A DNA stretch of 64,000 bases from Clarkia xantiana subsp. parviflora (Eukaryota; Streptophyta; Magnoliopsida; Myrtales; Onagraceae): contig JAPTYO010000002.1 of assembly GCA_036873135.1 (NCBI GenBank), positions 23,772,452-23,836,451 of the forward strand. The letters are read 5' to 3'. The position numbers were made by a program, and so were the translations under genes. Positions 44,786 to 58,087 of the stretch are shown piece after piece. Each line of letters opens with the position of its first letter. Positions within the stretch are counted from its first letter, which is position 1. Below the pieces are notes generated by a model. It was not told the origin of the DNA. It made no database searches and saw only the letters and a list, made by a program, of their open reading frames with translations.

Positions 44786-45023
44786 TACGACCACGAACCT
44801 AAAGAGCCTACGTCTAACCTTAAGAGGAGATCCAAGACAAAGGGAAAATCAATACCCTTTATATACTCATCAAAGGTCTGCACTTATATTTCAACCTTCC
44901 TGGATGAGAACAGATAGGGTTCATCCTCATTATGAAGTCAACCTCTCTATTCCACGAAATCAACCAAAAAAACGGAGAATCATGGCAAGTACTTTTGGGG
45001 GCATATAAGGAAATAATCCCCAC

Positions 45024-46563
45024 TGTAAAACCTAATTTTGGTCCGCGCGTAGCACGTTCAAAATGTCATATGTGACTGCTAAAAAGGGAAGTATTTAAAT
45101 ATGGAAAGTCGAGAAGTTTCCAGGAATGCTCATGCAATATTAGGATAGTTATTTGTATTTATTGCAGAAAATATTTGTTGAATATTTAGTATTAAATTTC
45201 TGAATATTTAGCATTTATTAGCAAAATAAATTAGCAGTATTTGTTGCTTACATTAGACTAGAGCTAGGTACTATAAATAGTGGTCAAATTTACATGTAAT
45301 AGGGGGGGGGGGGGGGGGGGGAGATTGGGACATAAAAATAAATAAAGTTCTTTGGCCGAAATTTTGAAGGAATACAATATCTCTTTACGTATTTTCTTAT
45401 GGGAAATGATACAGATCATGAAACGGGATTCCGAGGAATCACGAAATGTGAGGGTAACATATTTACCCCAAAAGTTGCATGTAATTACAGACCATGCCAC
45501 TCACTCACATTTCTTGATTTATCGGAATCCCGTTTCGTGATCTATATCATTTCCCTTTTCTTATAGAGGGAGAACAACTTGCCATTTTTTTTTCTTATTG
45601 ATTTTGGTTTATATTTTGTTTTGATTTAATATTTATTCATATTTGTACATAGAAAATAGATAAAAAATACAATGTTCTCCTATTTTTTTTTTATTATTAT
45701 TTTACAGCATTGGGTCGTCTTCTACCTCAAACATCGTTCCTCGCTCTGAATCTTCTTCACATTCGTCCCTCCGTCGATTCAATCTCGGTTGTCGCAGCTG
45801 CACCTGATTCCATCATTCACGACGTTGGTTAGTCCACACCCATACATGACCTGCTCCTGCTCATCGACAGCCCCTGGTGCACGCGTGACTCATCGTCGTT
45901 CCGTTCCCCTTGCTGCTCCATAGTTGTCGGCCTTGGCTCCTCACCGCTTGGATCAGCAAAACCAACGGCACTGGCCCGTACTCTCCGTCCTCCGTTGAAA
46001 TCTGACCGTTTTGCCCCGAGCATCTTCCGGCGTTTTGATTTCACCACCTCCGGCTTCGACCTCGCATCTCATGTCAACTGTCTGGCCACCTCGTTCAATT
46101 TTAGCATTCCGTCATTTGAGCTTGACCAAAGTTAAGTGTAGATAAAGAAGTTAGGTGGGTTTCCTTGGAAAAGAACTGAGCCTAGGTACAGTACGTTCTA
46201 TCTCCATTTATTTTTTTCTTAATATGTGTATAATATTATATTGTACATGTGTATGGTTTTGACCACCAATGGCTTACTCCTATATGTTGTATATTATTAG
46301 TTAGGGAGTCTGATTTTATGTTGTGATGATAAACCGAGTTAATTTTGTATATGTATATTATATTAAAATAGTGGCAATTTTTGTGAATTGAGTACCGAAA
46401 GGGCGTAATTAAAAATTGTTTTTTTAAAATTCGTAACAGAACCCCCGAACTCGAATTTCTGATCGCAGACCAATATAATACATAAGTGTCTAACTAGTGG
46501 CGACTCTTTTCAAAATCCACGTTTTCAAAACGTAATCGCCTTAGGTTAGATTTAGGTCTGACA
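45024..46563 (+). repeat. Solo LTR, 1540 bp, with 5-bp target duplication
   Basis: Starts TGTAAAACC and ends GTCTGACA, flanked by CCCAC on both sides (45019-45023 and 46564-46568). No second LTR or coding body, so it is a solo LTR left by recombination between the LTRs of a complete copy. A GC-rich block at 45710-46110 has codon-like composition but no frame I recognise. It carries a MITE and a 22-base G run at 45302-45323. Confidence 0.8.
45401..45555. mobile_element. Mutator-like MITE, 155 bp
   Basis: Ends GGGAAATGATACAGATCATG and the inverse ATCTATATCATTTCCC; inner arms GGGATTCC/GGAATCCC also pair. A perfect 9-bp duplication TTTTCTTAT flanks it (45392-45400 and 45556-45564). Confidence 0.9.
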
Positions 46564-46568
46564 CCCAC

Positions 46569-49231
46569 AATGACCACAACTCTGATACTCCCGGTGGATA
46601 ACTAGAGAGCATCTCCACCGAACTTTCAAGCAAAATTTTGCTATCTTAGTTGGAGTCATGGCAAAAGAAATGAATTCCAGTAAAAAGACAATTGTTACAC
46701 CCATCATTAGAAGTAAGAACTTAACGCAACTTTTAATCGCATGACCCCATAAGTATGCCAAAGGAGGCACCTTCAAAGTCGTCATCAAACCTACACGAAG
46801 TTGAAACAGACGAGATATAAGAGGAGGCCAGCAAACAATGATAGACAGTCAGAGTTGCAACAAATCATAACAACCCCTAAGCCAACTTGGGGACACCTGC
46901 TCCAGAAACGAGGAGGCAAGTTCAAAATATCGACATAAGAATATGGTCGAACACAAAAAAAACGTAATGAAACGACACAAAGGTGAGCAAGCGTCTCAAA
47001 AAAATGAAGATAGACTCTGGAAAGAGATTGATCCCTAAAGGGGGGAAGGACCCCTAGGGAAGATCAACACAATAGGGAAAACAAGGAATCAATCTCATTC
47101 CCTATGTCCTAGAAAAGAACAACAAACAGCTCAAGATCACAAACAAATAACAAGACACCTCAACTCACTCAAAATCAAAAGAGTTGGAGTCACGCGAGGA
47201 AAACTCTCTCACGACCCCCCACTAAAAAGGAGGAGACGACCTGAATAAGAAATGTGATCACATGCCCTTTTGCATGGATCGACACTCAACTGCAACTTAC
47301 ACCCGACCAAATGGTGATATCACTTACCACGAATATGATAAACACAACGAGGTATGAATAACCTAACTAGGGCTTAGACAACATCGCCAATTTTTTTTTT
47401 ACAAAGAGCCGGAACGACGAAACATCGAACTCAAGACCTCGGAGAAATTAGGCACGCACCTTGTCTTGAAGCTACGACTCACAATATTACTCACCCATTT
47501 GGGGGAAAACGTCTCCAAGAATGCTACTAGCCCGGCCGAAAAGCTCTCCCATGGAACAGTTAAGATAAAAACCAAGGTCGACAGGAATCAACCCTGAGAC
47601 TCGCAACAGGTTGAACAAACACTTTCCAAACTGAGCCACCACAAGGGGTACTTTCTTTCCTGATTGGAAGAAATCATGCTCCTCTCTCCAATCAAAAGGT
47701 GAACGTGCACTCACATTCATCCCCTTACGTATGTCAATTGAGAGACATACGCAAGGCATGCCAACCACAAGCGCAGCACAGTGTATACATGCATTTTCAC
47801 ACCAACATGAGGTTTAACACCTCACTTTCAGAAGTCAAATATAACTTCTACGGGAGCAGTGAAATGCGCGCACGCGTCGACATTTCAGCAGGACGAGTAA
47901 CAACTATCTTTCAGAAGTTAAGTATGACTACCACAGGCACAGCACAACGCACGTGCACATCAACGTACCAACATGAGTTACAACACCTCACATCCAGAGT
48001 CCGAGTGTGCCCGTCACAAGGACAACCTTGCGTGAACAAGCTATAAGTATATCCAACACCAAGGGCAACGCCCTACACCCGAAACAACGAACATACTCAA
48101 CACGGAAGACAACTATATACACAAACGACCCCATATATGCAGAAAATGCAATGCGATCGACGCAAAGGTCGACCCCTACTCATGAAAGTACAAGATACGC
48201 CTATTACGGGGGGCAACATCAACATCAAGCTACAGAAGCAAACCCGCCACCTAGGAGATCCTACAATCAAAATGCAAGGTACACCAACAAAAGAAACAAC
48301 CCCCAAATCTCTACAAGGAAAAAAGGAGGAGTGCTTCGACACATCCAAAGGGAGGGACAACCCTCAACATATGTCGATAGACCCCTTTCGCACAGAGGGC
48401 AAGAAGAAAGTTTGTAAGCATTTTCACCCACATGTCTATATAGAACGAATTGCAGGGCAAGGTTCAAAAACCATGCACACGCTCCAACAAATGAAGGAAA
48501 ATGTCACACCTATCAAGAGTCGAGGCTAAAAAACAATGCTCGCACTACTACATGGCAGGCGAAACGTTTCCCCGTCGAGCAACGGAGTTCACACTCTTGA
48601 ATAAAAAGGGAGTCTACACTCTCACCCTTACATTTATGTTCATATTTACGATTTACGTATGTGAGTGCACCAATTCCCTCACTCACACTTATGCTCACAA
48701 TACGTTTGTGCATGCATCCATGTTTACGCCTACGCCCACGTGCATGCTAACACACATTCCCACACTCATATGTGTTCGACACTTAGACATTCATGCATAT
48801 GATTGCCATATATTCATGCATACACATCCATGTCCACATCCATATACACACTCAATGCACTTACACACGTGTATATGGTTGCATTACGTTGATAATCCCG
48901 ACGCTCGCACACGCGTGCACTCGACATTCGCACATTTCGTTGGTAATCCCGATGGCGTCACATTTACACCTACTTCCCCACTTGTGTTTTTAATGGCATA
49001 TATACTAGTACACACATTCATGTTCATGATATATCCATGTTTACACTCATGCTCATGCTAATGTCTATGTTTTCCTATTCCTTAAGAAACATAGGAATGG
49101 ACACCACGTCGCACGCGCGAACATATGGCTGACTCGTCAAGAGGTAAAACAACGGATCCAAATTGAGCGTCTCATCCCATCGTAAAATATAGTCATTCAA
49201 GGATCAGGCCATTGTTTGACTCAGAGGCAAG
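46569..49231. other. Decayed internal region of the old LTR element
   Basis: No gene recognised. 48590-49060 is low-complexity CA/CAT-rich sequence that keeps a frame open by composition. A purine-rich GACTCAGAGGCAAG before 49232 is the likely polypurine tract. Confidence 0.6.
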
Positions 49232-49461
49232 TGATGGATATACGCCCAATTTGGACCCGTTTTAGTTCAAATTATATTATCACAGTAACCCCACACACGA
49301 TTATAACCCGAACACACTACCCGCATCAGGAAATGGTTCAGACGGGAAAAACACCCGCCCGAACCGTAGTTGGTCTAATCTCCCAAGAGGAGATCAGACC
49401 AGCTGTCCGACCTCAGGTCTCTGAGATCGGACTATTTTGTCTGATCTAGAGGCCTCGGTAC
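49232..49461 (+). repeat. 3' LTR of the old element, left part
   Basis: Matches the first part of the 5' LTR at 39056. It stops after GGTAC, where the minus-strand element inserted; the rest continues at 58772. Confidence 0.85.
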
Positions 49462-50138
49462 TGTTAAGTCTGCTTCCACTTGGGTAACTTCGGGCTTCTC
49501 TCCCACGAACGGGCTCTAGATGTGTGCATGGGAACGGGTATCTATCTGTATGCCGCGATCCTTGAAACACGATCCTCGAACTAATCTTCAACTTCCCGAC
49601 TTTGATCTCTCGAACGTCGGGTCCTACACAAGAGGCAGTAACCAGCGTGGGAGAGGGGGGATGCTAGTTGAGCCCTCTCCGACGCTCAAGTCAAAATCTT
49701 TAGAGAGAGAAAGCCTTTTAGAGAGAAGTCAGAGCACGAAATGCCAAAATGAGGGAGTTGTTTAAAATGGGAGACCTAGGTCCCTATTTATAGGTAACCA
49801 AAGGATCGTGCCTGGTTTTGAACGGTTTGATGCCGGTATAAAAGAAAATGTATACCGTCATCAAGGTGGACTGCGCGCACTGACTTCTCGTACTTGGCAA
49901 AATAATCGGGATAAGCGCGCAGAGTATGTCGGTAATCCGGACCTATCTGGATTGTCTAGCAATCCGGACCGGGTCCGGATTGCCTTAAGGCAATCCGGAA
50001 GTCCCCCGGTCCGGGTACTGCGCGTATTCCGAACCGTTTTGGACTTGGGTGTCCGCGGAAGAGTTCTTTTATGGGTTTTGGAGTATTTTGCGAGGCCCGA
50101 AATGTAAATACGAACCCGAATTGGAAAGATATCTAACA
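49462..50138 (-). repeat. 3' LTR (minus-strand element), left in the window
   Basis: TG...CA, 677 bp. A CCTATAAATAGGG TATA region lies near 49783-49795 on the minus strand. Confidence 0.9.
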
Positions 50139-51534
50139 CTTGCCCCCGAGTCAAGTAGTGGTTCAAAACTCATGCTTGACTCTTTTTAAGATAAGATATT
50201 CATCCAATTTAGGTTCGGTACTGACCTCAGGGGTGGCCTGCTTGTCAATTCGAGTGTAGGGATCATAAATTTGACCAACTTTAATTTTCCTCCGTATGTA
50301 CGTAATCTGTTTACAGGGTTAGCGTAGCGGACAATATGCGTATAACAACATGCAATTAACGATATATTCGCAATATCATGTAATGAGTGAAATACTTGTA
50401 ATAATAAAGAATTACACAACATGATAATATCATGGTACATGATGTAAACATATAACACGTTGTCAACATGTGGATGATGATATACTAAGCGGATGACGTA
50501 ATCATGCAATAAGCAAAACACTTAGAATAAAATGGAATTGGAGAGCATGCACGTAATCATGAAGCATGGTGTAAATGTAAGACATGATGTAAACATGAAA
50601 TTCATACTTAGATTACAAAAATAATCATGTAACGATCATAAATATGAATCATGCATGATAAATTCTATGTACGTAATATGTAATAGTAATTACGTGTAGT
50701 GTGCCATGAAGCATTGTGTAGTATGTATGCAACATGAACATAGAGGAAATGCAAAGATGCTTGTAAAGGTTGCTAAGGACTTATATGAAAATACATGAAG
50801 GTTTAGTCCTTAGCACATGGTGTAGGCACTATTAATGAAAATTAGGAGAGAGAGTACTCATTATCTTATATCCTTTATAGATAAATTCCCAAAAAGCTCT
50901 CCACTCTTGATGAAGATGAAGCTTTTGAGATCATAAATTTGGAGTAGACACACCATAGTTGATATCAATTGGATTCCGGTGTGGCACGTGTCAATTCGAA
51001 CTCGCTTTGTGTTGGTGAATTCAATTCCGTACATGGATGGACATTTCGTGACTTCGTTTGGCCTTAATTTGATCTTGAAATCATCATGTGTGTAGTCACC
51101 TTAACATGCACATAAGGTGTTTGATAAAATGCATTAGAGTAATTAGTTTTCCAAATCGGCCAAAAATTTTCTAAGTGCTGGAAATTTTTAGAAAAGTATA
51201 AATGGATTGTTATACTTCCCTTGTGCATAGTATTCATTGTCGTCATGTTGTTTCATACTTTAGTCATCGTTTTTGCATGCTTGATGTTGATGATGGGTAG
51301 TTGTTCGGACATGATCGTTGATTGTTGTACATGGGTAATGGTAAGCTAGACAATGTGCTTTGAGCGTCGTATGTTGATCATCAGCCATTTTCTGCAAGCA
51401 TGCTAAAACACTTAGAAAATATTTTAACAATATATAATGCTTGTTACCATAGATGTCGTCGTATGAGCTTTGTCGATAAGCGTCGTAGGAATGCTTAGGA
51501 GGTATTGTGTAGAAGTTGATAATAGCTACTTGAT

Positions 51535-52160
51535 GCATGCAATCCATCATTGTCGACATGTATGTACGTACATGGAAACACTTAGAAAATATTTCACGCT
51601 TGTCGACATCCATCATTGTCGACATGTATGTACGTACATGGAAACACTTAGAAAATATTCTTCACTTGTCGACATGCATCCTTGTCGACATGTATGTACG
51701 TACATGAAAATACTTTAGAAAATATTCTTCACTTGTCGACATGCATCCTTGTCGACATGTATGTACGTACATGGAAATACTTAGAAAATATTCTTCACTT
51801 GTCGACATGCATCCTTGTCGACATGTATGTACGTACATGGAAATACTTATAAAATATTGTTCACTTATCGACATGCATCATTGTCGACATGTATGTACGT
51901 ACATGGAAATACTTAGAAAATATTCTTCACTTGTCGACATGCATCCTTGTCGACATGTATGTACATACATGGAAATACTTAGAAAATATTCTTCACTTGT
52001 CGACATGCATCATTGTCGACATGTATGTAAGTACATGGAAATACTTAGAAAATATTCTTCACTTGTCGACATGCATCATTGTCGACATGTATGTATGCAC
52101 ATGGAAATACTTAGAAAATATTCTTCACTTGTCGACATGTATGTACGTACATGGAAAACT
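51535..52160. repeat. 66-bp tandem array, about ten units
   Basis: Units read CTTGTCGACATGCATCCTTG then TCGACATGTATGTACGTACA and end GAAAATATTCTTCA. Each unit has two GTCGAC sites and the near-palindrome CATGTATGTACGTACATG. Frames on both strands are open through it, giving repetitive peptides that are not evidence of a gene. Confidence 0.95.
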
Positions 52161-55100
52161 TAGAAAATATCCTTGACAGCTAGCATCTCGCCATGTGTTG
52201 ACTATTGACAGCTGTATGCGCGTGCTCGTATGTACGTGCTTGTATGTGTGCACTTGCCCCCTCACACTTAGAATCTTTTCTCTATCCCTGGCTATGTACG
52301 CTGTATCCATATGCTTGATGTAAACACAGGTTGTATGCCAACACTTTGTTGTATGCTAACACTTGGTAATATGCTGACACATAGTAGCATGCTGACAGCT
52401 TGCAATATGTTGACTGTCATCCTGAGCAAAACACTTAGAAAATATTTCGCCCTTGTAATCATGTATGCTGCGAGTATAAGCTCGATGTCGTCATGGAAGT
52501 CGATGTGTTGAGAGGGTTGCCCCTCCTTGTATGATGGTTGTTGCACGAAGATTATTAGGTCATTGCGTACATAGTTATCTCTCATGGAGCGTCCATAGCA
52601 TAAATGTTTGCATAAGTGTTGATGCGTGTTTGCGCACTGATTGGATTGTTGGTTGCATTTTCCAAGATATCAGATCTTGCTATCTTCTTGTCGGAATTAA
52701 TCTTCCCACGGCTGTTATCATGAGTAAGTCTACTATTTCCATTCTGCGAGTAACTCTGTGTATGGATGTCGACATGGTTGAGCAGCTAAATAATACACCA
52801 AGTGTAGATGTTGATGTCCTTGCTTGATTAATTGATGTCGGTACACATATACGTCCTTCTGAAGATTTGGTGTGTTGATGATCTTTATGACTTGTATCAT
52901 GTTGTAATGTAGGTCGTACTGATGGAAAAAGCTCGTCTTTGCAGATAGCCGATGTATACAGTAATCTGCTTGTTGGAAGGAATGTACGTACAATTGCCCC
53001 CACTACTCTGGAGTCTCCGGAAATGGTCGCGGTAAAGGACTTGTGAGTAAGGCACATCCTTGTATCTTCTTTGAACTTGTTAATTTTCCAAGTTGTTGCT
53101 TTCATGTTGCTAAACGTGTGGTTGCAGTTCCTGGCTTTAGCACAATTCTCAAAAGATCCGATGCAGGGGCGCGTTCCTCGAGCGATTCTAAGTTATTTAT
53201 GCCGAGTACGACCGTACTAACTCCTTCTTGCAATAAAGGGAATAGAGTTGAGGGTCGTGCGGTGGTGCCTTCTGCCCCCCGGTCGAGGGACCGGCCCAAG
53301 GAGGAGCGTTCCTCTCATTGAGGCAAGCGTTGTTTACGTCTTCACACTTGAAACTTGATCTTGAAAACGACTGATTTTGATGCACACATTGCTGATTGTC
53401 GCGCTTATGTTGAAGAGCTATGTCGTATTGAAGTTGAAGCGACCATTCTTGCCGTGTCTTTTGTGCGGATGACGACATTGCATTTGATGTTGACATTATG
53501 AACTCTTTGCCATAGATCCTTAGAGATGATGTTATCTCTTGGTTGGTGTCAGGTTGTCCGCTTCCAGCATGTTGTGAATGGGTTGATGTTGTTTTGAGGA
53601 TTTCTATAAATCTTTGTTTGTGCCTTTGCTTGCATGGTATTTCATCCCTTGGACCTGTTTTCAATAATAATAATAAACATGTGATAACTTGTTAGTAATA
53701 TTTCATACCTTGCGTTATTTTCATTGTCCGTATGTATTGGACTTGCATTATAGGATTGAACTCTTTGTTGTGATGGATAGAACATACGATGTTGCGACTT
53801 GCGCATTGCAGGGTGTTATGTACACTTGGTACTTGTAGCATTGCAGGTAGTAATGTACTTGGCACTTGGCCTTTGACATGTAGCAGTGTCGTCTTGACGT
53901 AGCAAGACTTAAGTTTATACTGTCTCTTAGTTCCACTCTAAGGCGACGTTGTTGCAAGATACTTCTTGCTGATTTTGTTTTTTTGGCGTTATATGCTAAA
54001 GAGCAAGATAACGTTATACAAGACTCGACTTGTAAGTTTGATGAGTTTTGTACAAGGTTTGCTTTTATAAGCGTATATAACATGAAGCTATCCTTTTTCA
54101 GGCATAAGTCTTCATGGTGTATGAACCCTTAAGAGAGTATGCATACTTTTAGTGTGTGGGGTTGTCGTCTATTAAGAGGATTTCCGCCACGGTGAGGTGA
54201 TCAGTCCCATAATGTATTTGTCGCATCCTGTTTTTATTCAGGGAATGGCTATGAACATGAGGATTTGCCTAGAGGATTTCACAACATGCCATTTTTTAGA
54301 AGTAAACATGGGGTTTGCCCTTTTGAAGAGGATGTCGCAACATGTTACTTTTGATAGATGTGAACATGGGTTTTGTCCCTACAAGGAGGATATTGAACCA
54401 TGTCACTTTTAGAATAGGTTTTGGTTTTCTTCCAAGGCATTGTATGTTGTTGGCGTTGTTCCTGAGTGAACCCTTCTTGAGATAGACGCCGTTATGGATG
54501 GAGAAATAAACTCCATGTTGGTGTAGATAATAGATATGTTGGCGTTGTATGCCATAAATCCCTCCTTGAACATAATGCTTAGCTTGTATTGTTGAAGTAG
54601 ATATTATGTGCATAGGATACTACTTAGCATAATTCCAATGTAGTAATCATAGTGTAGTATGTACCTACGAACAGAGTTGCGCTTTGTCAGATAGTTGCAA
54701 TGTTTACAAGTTTGCAAAAATATGGAATTATGAAATTTTCTTTTTAGTAATACATATAATAGATAAAGTAAAGGAGTCTGATACGAGGACTCCTTGTTTG
54801 TGCAGGAAACTTCCCTAATTGCGGACGCGATAGGTGCGGATCGTGACAGGTGCGCATATGTCGGGAGCGGAGTTTTTCCAAGTATCACCCGCTATATGTG
54901 ATTGTGAATATGTATGTATGAACATCGACTATGCATTATTGTATGCGTCCTCTAGTTGATACGCGTTGATGCCTCCTTAGCATGATGTACATGCCTATAT
55001 ATGATCATTGCTTGGTGTTTCCTTCTTAGAAGAATGGTACCGCGTGTTCTTGCGATTATTCATTTCTTCACTTCAGTGGAATGCCGAGCACTTGTCAGCT

Positions 55101-55360
55101 TGGTGCCCCCCAAGTCGCTTGGCAGTTGTATTGCTGTTTCCTGATGGTTTCTATTACTTCATCTTCTGACAGTGATGCGCCTACTCGGACCATCCTTTCT
55201 GGCTCATATCTTGATTTCTTGTAATGGTTCAACAAAAGAAAGACGTGCATGATCTACCCTTGGGTTTTCATCAATGACTGGAATTCCGCTATTGTTTGTC
55301 TTGACATTATGTTGGAGTGCAACCTTGTAGCAGTCTTTTGATAGCTGCTGATCTCCCTTT
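52161..55360. other. Non-coding or unrecognised body of the minus-strand LTR element
   Basis: No reverse transcriptase, RNase H or integrase motif seen on either strand. Scattered single copies of the ACACTTAGAAAATATT motif of the array occur near 51395 and 52430. Confidence 0.6.
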
Positions 55361-55363
55361 ATT

Positions 55364-58036
55364 TCACCAATTCCTGCCTTTGTTGGAAACTTGATCTTTT
55401 GGTGTGATGTTGACGCTTATCATACCCCACTTGTTCATGGTTGTATACCCTAGGATTCCATTATATGCGTCAAGCTTTTCTACGATCACGAACGGAACGC
55501 CGATTTGGAGTTGTTGCTCTCCTTCTCCTATTGCGCATTGCGCGGTGTTGAATTTAATGTGCTGGTTTTGCGATGTATGCTTCATGTGTTCACTTTCAAG
55601 GGGCCTGGGTTTATTTGATGTGTTTCTTCATACACTTGTGACTCTTCCCGAGGTTGTGTCTGTATGACGATTGTGCACATGGATGAGAGATGTTATACTG
55701 GTGGAATCCTCATCTTCTCCTTTATTTTGGCTGAAGATTAGGTTTCACTGTCGACGTACGTTTTGAGTGGTACGATCCTTCTTGTGTTCTTGGCAAGGGT
55801 AAACTTGCTGGATGTTGGAAATAATTCTCTAACTCTTTTCTCGTGATGGGTTTGACACAGGCGTGCGAATAACATAGGAGCGTATCCTGAATTTCTATCT
55901 TCCATAATGTTGATGACGTTGTCACTTGGGTGATGCCCCCGTCTTGTTTATTATTGCAGCGCGATTTTTAGTCTTCTGCGTATAGAATGTTTGAGGTTCC
56001 GTTGCATGGGGGATGTTGTATGGCCTAAACTGTTTGTTGTTCCTAGTGCGATAACTTGTGTTGTTGACGCAATTAATATGTGCGTAGTTGTTACTTGGCG
56101 TTATTCCAAGGTAGTATGCATGATATAGTAATGTACCTACGAAAGTAGATTTAACCTTCATTAGATATTTGGAGTTCGTACAAAGGATTACAGGAAGGCG
56201 TCTACTGATCGCTCCTTTTGAAAAGTACTAAGGTTAATAAACATAAGTTGTACTTAATCTAAGAAGACTTAAAGTAGATATGCAAAAATGGAGATAAAGG
56301 GATTGATGATGTGTTTGACGTCTTCATAGGTGATTTGTCGGCAAGTTGATTCTGCCACGTGCCACATAGTTCCTCAGTTCATCGTGCGTGTTGAGCACTT
56401 CAATCTCCACCTTTGTGGATGAACAAATGTTGGTGTTATGCCCCCCAGTTTTATGGTGCTTGCATCGTTCTTCAACGTTCTTGCTAAGGAAGGCAGTCAT
56501 TGGCTCAAGTGGACGGTGAAGTTTGTTTTCCGAGAGTTTGAAATTTGTTTCCTCCACCTTCGTGCTCCAAGGATTGTATAAGTCGTCATAATTGGTTCCA
56601 TGAGTGACGTTGTTTTTCCGCGCTTGGCGAGAGGTGGATTATCATTCGCCCTTTCTTTTCCTTTGCCTTTTCCTGAAGACTCCACATGATACTTCTTTTG
56701 ATGCTTATTGCATTGGTCGATATACTTCTTCATTTTTCCTTTTAAGATTAAGCTGTTTATATGAAACCTTAATCCAATACAGCTTTCCGTCTCGTGGCCA
56801 TACACTTCGTGATTTTCACACCATTTGCTTTCATCTTTTCCCAATGGGCCCTTGTGGAAATTAGAGGGCTTTTTCCACAGCTTGGTCTCCTTTATCTTTT
56901 TCAAGATGACGGACAGCAGTGTGTTCAATGGAACACATTTGGCGAGATTGGTCTTTTTGAGCCTTTGGACGTTTGACTGGAATGGCCTCTTTTGTTGCGG
57001 TTGTCTCTTTTCCCAGGAAGCGTCTATCTCTTTTTCAATTATTGCCTTCAAGTTTCTTGTTGTAAGTCCCGTGATTGGGACATCATCGTCATTAACAGGT
57101 TTTTTCCGTCCCTCCTTGTGACGGATGTCAGCATCGTCTTGGCTTGTCCTCGTGGAAGAACCTTCCTTGTGTATTTTTGAGCGGGAGGTTGGAGGTTGTT
57201 TCCATGCCCCTTCTTGGTGTTGTGCTATCACATACGGGTTATATGAGTGTGCAGCTCCTTGCCTTGGTTGTTGGTACTGGAAGGTACCTTCCGTGCATTG
57301 CCCCCCCTATTCTTTGGTGCGGTGTGTCTTGATGACTTGTGACTTGGGACTTTGTTCTTGTCTCCTTGAGTTGTCCGTTGATTGGAGGCAGAGGTGGTGG
57401 TGGTGGTGGTGGTGGCGGGGCATATCCTTGGTTCCTTAACATCTTTCGGAATGCAAGCAGCTCTTCGAGCGCGGTCATCATGGTAGGAGTGACAGGTGGT
57501 GGCGGGTTGACACATTTGTATTGGAGGACTCTTTGGTCGTACTGTGCGAAGGATGCACTTCTTGTTGGTATGAAAAAAGCATTGGATGTGGCAACAGGTA
57601 TGTGGGAAGATCCAAGTCGACTTCTTGTCGGCTTCTGCGTGGTTATGACCAAGGCGTCGTGGTACGCAATGTGCTCTTTGTCCTTTGATGAAAAACCAAT
57701 GACATCTTCAAAGGCGGCATCTTTTATGTCGACATACTCCATGTTGGTATCATGGGACTTGTGCATTGTCTTTACAATGTACACTTCTTCCTCGTATGAC
57801 TTCTCGCTTTCAACATCAAAGTCTCCATGGATCATATGTACGTTTACTATCTTTTCCGAATAGGATGCAATGTATGCTGTATTCTGGACTTTAAGGTCAT
57901 GCTGTGCGGAAGGCACATTTGTGGATGGTACGGTTGAAGCGGTAGATCCTGCATCTGGAACGTGAGAACGTCCCGGTTGGCTTCTCGTTGGCTTCGGCTT
58001 GCTTGCACCCGCCTTCTTCGTTCGTCTTCCTGTCAT
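55364..58036 (-). pseudogene. Gag and protease remnant of the minus-strand element
   Basis: Starts at the ATG at 58036, soon after the primer site. The first frame (58036-57239) has a TPTMMTALEELLAFRK stretch and a poly-proline run coded by a GGT-rich tract. After a stop, 57231-56497 holds a zinc knuckle C-x2-H-x4-H-x4-C (WCENHEVYGHETESC) followed by a basic helix. 56557-56324 holds a second one (CKHHKTGGHNTNIC) with a similar helix. Near 55500 a protease C-terminal stretch (DAYNGILGYTTMNKWG) remains. Several stops and frame changes; not functional as read. Confidence 0.75.
57392..57418. repeat. GGT microsatellite (poly-proline codons of gag)
   Basis: GGTGGTGGTGGTGGTGGTGG on the plus strand codes for a proline run on the minus strand. 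Confidence 0.9.
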
Positions 58037-58069
58037 AGCTTGCGGTATGGAACGACTTTTTGTTCGAAT

Positions 58070-58087
58070 CACGCTGACGGCGCCAAA
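58070..58087 (-). other. Primer binding site of the minus-strand element
   Basis: TTTGGCGCCGTCAGCGTG directly follows the minus-strand 5' LTR end. Confidence 0.75.

Noticed and set aside
48501..49061. 186-codon frame with many His/Thr/Cys residues as a metal-binding protein
   Set aside because: The DNA is low-complexity CA/CAT-rich inside a decayed retrotransposon; the composition alone explains it.
51470..52176. Repeat protein with MHPCRHVCTYMEILRKY units
   Set aside because: The 66-bp array is a multiple of three, so frames stay open on both strands; no start context or conserved flanks.
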